57,412 bases of DNA from Lachnospiraceae bacterium (GTDB taxonomy: Bacteria; Bacillota; Clostridia; Lachnospirales; Lachnospiraceae): NCBI GenBank assembly GCA_029071325.1, contig JAIEAP010000017.1, forward strand, positions 1-57,412, written 5' to 3'. The notes beneath the pieces were generated by a model. That model saw nothing but the letters and a program-made list of their open reading frames with translations. It did not search any database and had not been told where the DNA came from. A program made the translations under genes and the position numbers. Positions 52,799-57,412 of the stretch are shown in pieces (position 1 is the stretch's first letter; the number at the start of each line of letters is the position of its first letter).

Positions 52799-53947
52799 CT
52801 ATTTTTTCGGGGGTTTGGGGCCCATAAACTGATAAAAATAGGTTTTCAACATACCGTTATATATTTTGCGGTTCTTATCCGCCCGAAGTCCCATATCCAA
52901 CTGCGCCCGATCGTAACCGGTAATCATATACATGGACCAGGAATCCAGTCTCTTATAGACATCGCCAATCGTCTGATACAGTCTTGGCAGTGAGGCCGCC
53001 TCTTCCAACCGGTCCCCATATGGAGGATTGGTAATAATAAAGCCGTATTTTCTGGGATGACGCAATTCACTGACGGGGCGCTGCTGCAAATGAATCATAT
53101 GCTCCACCCCTGCCCGCGCCGCATTCTCTCTGGCCGCCTTCATCACCACTCCGTCGATATCGTAGCCCTGGATGTCCGGAGCAGCATCATAGCGTATCAT
53201 ATCCCTTGCTTCCTCTAAAATATCTTCCCACAGGGATTCAGGAATGATGTTTGTCCAACTTTTGGAAATAAAATTCCGATTCATCCCCGGCGCCATATCC
53301 GCGGCGATCATGGCCGCCTCAATAGGAAATGTACCGCTTCCGCAGAACGGATCTACCAATATCCTGTCCCTGTTCCAGGGCGTAAGCAATATCAATGCCG
53401 CTGCAAGCGTCTCCGAAATGGGCGCTTTACCGGTTTGAAGCCGATATCCTCTCTTGTGCAGAGATTCTCCGGTGGTATCCAGCGTGACCGTCACTTCGTC
53501 TTTCATCAAAGATACCCGCAATGGATAGGATGCCCCATCTTCCTCAAACCAATCCTTATGATATACTCCCTTTAACCGTTCCACGATTGCTTTCTTGACA
53601 ATAGACTGTATATCAGATGTACTGAACAATTGACTGTTGATAGAGGATGCTTTGGTGACCCAGAATTTACCGTCTGCCGGAATATATTCTTCCCATGGCA
53701 GCGCTTTGATTCCCTCAAACAGTTCTTCAAAGGTCTCCGCCTGAAATCTGCCCACACGAAGCAGTATCCGCTCCGTTGTCCGCAAAAATATATTGCCGCG
53801 GCAGATGGCCTCCGCATCACCAGCAAAGGTAACCCTTCCATCCTCCACTTCCATAATGTCATATCCCAGATTGTAAATTTCTTTTTTTAAAACCGACTCC
53901 AGACCAAAATGGCACGGAGCCGACAACACATATTCATTCATCCTCAT
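52799..53947 (-). CDS. THUMP-domain 23S rRNA (guanine-N2) methyltransferase, RlmL/YpsC family
   Basis: 382 residues. The N-terminal ferredoxin-like/THUMP part (about 1-160) is followed by a Rossmann methyltransferase with LVDPFCGSGTFPIEAA and the N6/N2-methylase motif FIITNPPYGDRL. The family methylates rRNA guanines and the bifunctional RlmKL of enterobacteria is its longer relative. GGAG seven bases before ATG 53947. It heads the five-gene run to 48902, behind a consensus promoter. Confidence 0.9.
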   Translation of the reverse strand: MRMNEYVLSAPCHFGLESVLKKEIYNLGYDIMEVEDGRVTFAGDAEAICRGNIFLRTTERILLRVGRFQAETFEELFEGIKALPWEEYIPADGKFWVTKASSINSQLFSTSDIQSIVKKAIVERLKGVYHKDWFEEDGASYPLRVSLMKDEVTVTLDTTGESLHKRGYRLQTGKAPISETLAAALILLTPWNRDRILVDPFCGSGTFPIEAAMIAADMAPGMNRNFISKSWTNIIPESLWEDILEEARDMIRYDAAPDIQGYDIDGVVMKAARENAARAGVEHMIHLQQRPVSELRHPRKYGFIITNPPYGDRLEEAASLPRLYQTIGDVYKRLDSWSMYMITGYDRAQLDMGLRADKNRKIYNGMLKTYFYQFMGPKPPKK

Positions 53948-53970
53948 CTGTTTTCTCCACTAATACTATT

Positions 53971-53999
53971 ATCTTATCTGTTCTTTTAAGCACTGTCAA
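53971..53999 (-). promoter_or_regulatory. Sigma-A promoter of the 53947 operon
   Basis: Minus-strand TTGACA (53999-53994), 17 bases, TAAGAT (53976-53971), 24 bases before the start codon. Confidence 0.78.
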
Positions 54000-54008
54000 T
54001 GTCCTTTT

Positions 54009-54299
54009 CTAATCGTTCAGCGCATTTAACCCTCCGATCAGCGTATACACCTGATAACCCTTTGCTGCCAGACGCTTTGCCGCATACATGCTGGTATTTC
54101 CGTACTCACAGCACAGAATAATCTTCTTATTCCGGGGCAGTCCACGTTCCCATCTGCCCATTTCGTCATACGGATAGTTTCTTGCCCCCCGCAAATGTGA
54201 GCGTCGATAATCATTTCGATCCCTCAAATCTATCACATAGACATCCGGTTCATTCACCATTTTCCATAACTGTGCCGCTGTGATTGCCCGAAACCCCAC
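54009..54299 (-). CDS. Single-domain rhodanese-like protein
   Basis: 96 residues, a complete rhodanese fold (VYVIDLRDRNDYRRSHLRGARN, in part VIDLRDRNDYRRSHL). The active-site loop is C64-EYGNTS; the arginine normally closing the CxxxxR loop is absent, so sulfur transfer may be weak. It probably carries sulfur or binds a partner in the cytoplasm. The start codon has no strong site. It follows the Asn-rich gene by about 150 bases. Confidence 0.85.
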   Translation of the reverse strand: MGFRAITAAQLWKMVNEPDVYVIDLRDRNDYRRSHLRGARNYPYDEMGRWERGLPRNKKIILCCEYGNTSMYAAKRLAAKGYQVYTLIGGLNALND

Positions 54300-54374
54300 A
54301 TTAATCCCCCCTTTTTCCTGTCAACCGTGAAGCACATAACTGATTGAAATAATAGTCACCCTATATGATAAGAA

Positions 54375-54404
54375 ACAGATTACAAAGTAATCTCTGTAAT
54401 CTGT
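54375..54404 (-). terminator. Hairpin after the Asn-rich gene
   Basis: ACAGATTACA (54375-54384) pairs with TGTAATCTGT (54395-54404). A run TTTCTTAT follows on the minus strand, so the terminator is of moderate strength. Confidence 0.55.
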
Positions 54405-54446
54405 CTCTTACATTACTATATGCAGTTATTGCATCCGGTTGACTTC

Positions 54447-54617
54447 CTAGTAGGAATCTCTGCAGTTCTCAGAATTGCTGTTATTCGCCTTGTTGCTCGT
54501 CTTGTTGTTGGTCTTGTTTCTAAGATTCTCGCTGTTCTGAGCATTATTCTGAGAATTGTTCTGGCTGTTGTTAGCGTTATTCGCCTTGTTTCTTAAATCT
54601 TCTGCATTCTTAGCCAT
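54447..54617 (-). CDS. Small asparagine-rich protein, 56 aa
   Basis: This short gene translates to MAKNAEDLRNKANNANN and so on, ending SENCRDSY. About one third of residues are Asn, with Ser, Gln, Lys and a single Cys near the end. An LRNK-x-NN unit occurs twice (LRNKANN and LRNKTNN), so the protein is an internal repeat. AGGAGG lies seven bases before ATG 54617 and a hairpin follows. Small Asn/Gln-rich proteins of this type are often spore components in Clostridia; I cannot name a family. No membrane or signal segment. Confidence 0.75.
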   Translation of the reverse strand: MAKNAEDLRNKANNANNSQNNSQNNAQNSENLRNKTNNKTSNKANNSNSENCRDSY

Positions 54618-54725
54618 GATTGTGCCTCCTTTTATTTTGGTACATGGCTAGTATTTGAAGATTCATTCAGAATATACACACAAATACACATATTTTTAAA
54701 TTTAATTTTTTCAAAAACCAGGCTG

Positions 54726-56984
54726 TTACATACTGTAAAACGTCAGATTCTCCTGAAGCTCTATCGTCATCTCACCGCCGTTTTTCTCATATCTGGTTCC
54801 GAAGCCTTCCACCAGCTTCCGTTTTTTATCCCTGAGGATCTGGAACCGCTGTATCATATCCTGATAAATAGGATTGACTGCCAGAGCCTCCCGATACGAT
54901 CTGGCAAAGGGACAATAGCGGAAAATAATGTCCCTGGCAACACGATTCAAACGATAGCTTCCATTACTCTCAAATTTTATCCAATTTACATAATCCATTA
55001 CAAATACTTCACGGAAGTTATTTTTGGATTTAACCAGCGCATTTCTCAGTTTTTCCTTCACCTCCGCCGTCAGATCACGATTCTTGCGGTAAAACTGCAG
55101 ATAATCACAATATTCCGAAGTCAAAGACTTCTCCGTGATATCGTTCCAGCGCATTCCCTGTATCTTGCGGCACATCTCCCAACGGAATCTTCCGCATGTC
55201 TCCAGGATCATATCCTCCAGAGAATATATTGTCATGATCGGCAGAACAAACCGTGCCGATGTATCGCGTTTGACACCTGCGGTCTCCTGCCACATCATAG
55301 CCCTGCTTCCCACGTTAGGCATCAGTATCACATCGGGCAGAACTTCTTTTTGAATCTGCTCGCTGTTGATGCCATGTGCAGGATCCGAGAAACCTACCTC
55401 ACGGAAAAACAGCGAATAATCAATTTGCCGAACGGCATTGATTGCGTCTTCGATGCGCTTTGCTGTCACAAGCATTTTGGTGCCGGACTGTATCATGTCG
55501 CGAGATGACAGGATCGGACAGAAACCGGAAATCCGCCCATGCGTGGCGCGGTTCGTTGTAACAAACATATTTTCCATCTCAAATACAGTCTTCGCCCACT
55601 GATCCCGCTTCATTTCTTCTATCTGCTCTACTCTTATCTTGCCCATCCGACGCTGCTCCGCCAGATATCCCGTATAATCCAGATCAAATTCGTTACGGCT
55701 GGGTTCGTTTTTCCCCTCGTAAATGCTCTTAAGCCAGTCGTAGATGGTATAGACATGTACACTCTGGCACACAGATATCTTACCAGCCAGCCGATAGAGT
55801 TCTTCGGCATTCTCTTCCCCTGCAGTGCCCGTATCCATGAAGCCAAAATACAAAAAGGCTTTCAGGACTTTTGTCAGGCCTCCCTCCTGTACAGAACGCA
55901 GGAACACCTTCTGATAAACCTCATAAAACATATTGCTCAGTTCTCTGGACAACTTGCGCCCGTGATCGCTTCCTGAGGCATCCTCAGACATACCCCTGAA
56001 CTCCTCTACCTTACTGCGAATCTGCTCCATTTCCTCTGTGGTCTTCCCGGCATAATGCAGTATCTGAGTCAGACAGTCTTCAGCCGCTTCATTGTCCTCC
56101 TGCATCTGCGCAGACGCAGAAAGCGCCCCAGTGAAATCATACTGCTCATACTCCCTTAAGCGTTCTTCCACCATTTGTACATCCAACCGCCCACTCTTCC
56201 GGATGAAATCAATCAATTCCTGTGTCCGCGCATGTATCTCTTCCCACTGTCCTCCTGAATTGGCAACTTCCCGCTCCAGTCCGAAATACAGTGCAAACAT
56301 ATCATTCCCCTGCGGGTTCATATACGCTTCCAACGTTTCCTGCAATCGTTTTGACCATGCATCCACTGCCTCAACAGCAGACGCCATGGCGCGTCCCGCA
56401 TAGAGAATCTGTCCTGCCAACACCCCATAGTTATCTCCATAGTAATCTGCCAGAGCTTTGGTTCCCAAATGGTACAGGCTGTTGTAATACTCCACTTCCC
56501 AACGCCCAATACGCAATCTGCTGTCCACTACCGTTCTGGAACTTATCTCCGAATAAGTCTCCTCTTCCATTCCGTTGACTTTACAGAATTCCTGGTACTG
56601 CTGGTAGAACTCCGCTGCTTTTGCCTCATACCGCTTTGCCATCTCACGTATTTTATCGTATCTATTCAACCAGTAGCCGGCGTCACGGACGGCCGTATAC
56701 AGCAGCACTTCTCCGTACTTTGGCTGATTACGCAGAAGACGTTCCAAATCCGAGGTTCCACTATAGCTCAATGGATACAATACACAATCTTCCAGTGCAA
56801 TGTAATCATTCTGATACTGTCCTGTCACACACTCTTCAATTCCAATCGTACTGCCCGCAGGAAGCGTTACTGTCTCATACAATGTCTTCTGCCGCACACT
56901 TCCCTCTGCCAGCATATACATTGTATTGGTCCTTTCGCCCCTTCTGATAAACAGGCTTCCCTTGGGTACTTTCACCATTGCCAT
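54726..56984 (-). CDS. Large helical protein with N-terminal cyclic-nucleotide-binding-like domain
   Basis: 752 residues. Residues 1-90 (VKVPKGSLFIRRGERTNTMYMLAEGSV, in part GSLFIRRGERTNTMYML) look like a CRP-type cyclic nucleotide-binding beta-roll, though the phosphate-binding GE..R..R motif is not evident. The rest is mostly helical, with a long coiled stretch near 110-240 and a conserved-looking end (YRLNRVARDIIFRYCPFARSYREAL). There is no helix-turn-helix, kinase or membrane segment, so it is not a simple transcription factor. ATG 56984 has GAGGG six bases upstream; extensions to 57185 run into tRNA-Arg. Its own promoter is at 57032-57060. I do not recognise a function. Confidence 0.82.
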   Translation of the reverse strand: MAMVKVPKGSLFIRRGERTNTMYMLAEGSVRQKTLYETVTLPAGSTIGIEECVTGQYQNDYIALEDCVLYPLSYSGTSDLERLLRNQPKYGEVLLYTAVRDAGYWLNRYDKIREMAKRYEAKAAEFYQQYQEFCKVNGMEEETYSEISSRTVVDSRLRIGRWEVEYYNSLYHLGTKALADYYGDNYGVLAGQILYAGRAMASAVEAVDAWSKRLQETLEAYMNPQGNDMFALYFGLEREVANSGGQWEEIHARTQELIDFIRKSGRLDVQMVEERLREYEQYDFTGALSASAQMQEDNEAAEDCLTQILHYAGKTTEEMEQIRSKVEEFRGMSEDASGSDHGRKLSRELSNMFYEVYQKVFLRSVQEGGLTKVLKAFLYFGFMDTGTAGEENAEELYRLAGKISVCQSVHVYTIYDWLKSIYEGKNEPSRNEFDLDYTGYLAEQRRMGKIRVEQIEEMKRDQWAKTVFEMENMFVTTNRATHGRISGFCPILSSRDMIQSGTKMLVTAKRIEDAINAVRQIDYSLFFREVGFSDPAHGINSEQIQKEVLPDVILMPNVGSRAMMWQETAGVKRDTSARFVLPIMTIYSLEDMILETCGRFRWEMCRKIQGMRWNDITEKSLTSEYCDYLQFYRKNRDLTAEVKEKLRNALVKSKNNFREVFVMDYVNWIKFESNGSYRLNRVARDIIFRYCPFARSYREALAVNPIYQDMIQRFQILRDKKRKLVEGFGTRYEKNGGEMTIELQENLTFYSM

Positions 56985-57031
56985 TTGCCATCCCTCGCCT
57001 ATTACTCTTCGTTCTAATGCAACATAATAAA

Positions 57032-57060
57032 ATTGTAACACCTTTTGCTCACAAAAACAA
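57032..57060 (-). promoter_or_regulatory. Sigma-A promoter of the 752-aa gene
   Basis: Minus-strand TTGTTT (57060-57055), 17 bases, TACAAT (57037-57032), about 48 bases before the start codon and right after the tRNA terminator. Confidence 0.65.
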
Positions 57061-57070
57061 CACGACATAC

Positions 57071-57102
57071 AAAAATGGAAACACAGATTATCTGTGTTTC
57101 CA
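57071..57102 (-). terminator. Terminator of the Val-Leu-Arg tRNA group
   Basis: TGGAAACACAGA (57076-57087) pairs with TCTGTGTTTCCA (57091-57102), followed on the minus strand by TTTTT. Confidence 0.85.
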
Positions 57103-57111
57103 TCTTCTATC

Positions 57112-57185
57112 CGTGCGTGAGAAGATTCGAACTCCCGACACCTTGGTCCGTAGCCAAGTGCTCTATCCAGCTGAGCTACACGCAC
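57112..57185 (-). tRNA. tRNA-Arg (anticodon ACG)
   Basis: 74 bases, acceptor GTGCGTG with CACGCAC; anticodon loop CTACGGA, to be modified to ICG for CGN codons. Confidence 0.95.
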
Positions 57186-57248
57186 ACATCATATAAATTG
57201 CCTGAGGCAGAAAACATACGACACACTTCCAACGGCATCTCGTATGAA

Positions 57249-57332
57249 TGCCCGCGACCGGAATCGAACCGGTACTGTGTCACCACAACAGGATTTTAAG
57301 TCCTGCGCGTCTGCCAGTTCCGCCACGCGGGC
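57249..57332 (-). tRNA. tRNA-Leu (anticodon TAA)
   Basis: 84 bases with a long variable arm, acceptor GCCCGCG pairing with CGCGGGC, anticodon loop CTTAAAA. Confidence 0.95.
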
Positions 57333-57335
57333 GTA

Positions 57336-57408
57336 TGGGACCTATAGGGCTCGAACCTATGACCCTCTGCTTGTAAGGCAGATGCTCTCCCAGCTGAGCT
57401 AAGATCCC
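57336..57408 (-). tRNA. tRNA-Val (anticodon TAC)
   Basis: 73 bases, acceptor GGGATCT with AGGTCCC, anticodon loop CTTACAA. Its 5' end is four bases from the window edge, so more tRNAs may lie beyond. Confidence 0.94.
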
Positions 57409-57412
57409 AAAG

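Noticed and set aside
56985-57185. Extension of the 752-aa protein upstream to 57185
   Set aside because: The added 67 residues translate tRNA-Arg and its terminator; a ribosome site and promoter support ATG 56984.

Overview
The window looks like a draft chromosome contig from an anaerobic, spore-forming, flagellated Gram-positive bacterium of the Clostridia, most likely Lachnospiraceae. Signs of this are a GerA-type germination operon and spoIIR, basal-body rod genes beside mbl, Bacillus/Clostridium-type SOS and flagellar sigma promoters, flavodiiron oxygen-defence proteins and no outer-membrane genes. It is mostly core chromosome with long runs of minus-strand genes. I see no prophage, insertion sequence, CRISPR array or plasmid function. 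The first 68 bases carry a near-perfect Illumina Nextera adapter, so the left edge is an assembly artefact.

Layout. 1-2000 (+): end of a tryptophan-transporter-like ABC cassette. 2090-7433 (-): mbl, two flagellar rod genes, a rod-binding protein and recD2. 7796-12634 (-): uvrB-uvrA with a LexA box. 12982-16130 (+): an acyl-CoA dehydrogenase fused to an EtfA FAD domain and a rubredoxin, followed by a flavodiiron protein; a second flavodiiron gene converges on it. 17418-25081 (-): secA, trxA, two acyltransferase-fold genes, asnS and a trigger-factor-like lipoprotein. 25280-32532: a small membrane protein (+), then DUF1934, spoIIR, gerAA-AB-AC, a GntR regulator and ispE (-). 32698-33285 (+): a lone 195-aa gene with a sigma-D-like promoter and a CsrA-like leader hairpin. 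33369-43119 (-): small alarmone synthetase, PfoR-like membrane protein, a trmH-type methylase, pfkA, dnaE and panBCD. 43424-47776 (-): LiaF-like/LytTR pair, NudC with a nicotinamidase-like hydrolase, and an Lsa-type ABC-F gene behind a transcription attenuator. 48090-48829: six tRNAs. 49000-54000 (-): RNA methylase, papain-like protease, amidase, rdgB and a phosphoesterase. 54009-56984 (-): rhodanese, a 56-aa Asn-rich protein and a 752-aa protein with a cyclic-nucleotide-binding-like N-terminus. Three more tRNAs close the window.

The most unusual gene set is at 12982-16130. On one polypeptide a flavin dehydrogenase for a short acyl-CoA, the FAD domain of an electron-transfer flavoprotein and a rubredoxin are joined in electron-transfer order. 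The next gene encodes the flavodiiron protein that normally receives electrons from rubredoxin. This suggests a dedicated acyl-CoA to O2 (or NO/peroxide) pathway independent of NADH. Other items worth attention are the ABC-F attenuator, the CsrA-like hairpin on a motility-type gene, a 209-bp imperfect palindrome, a covarying tandem hairpin repeat inside the tRNA cluster, and two poorly characterised proteins near the right end.
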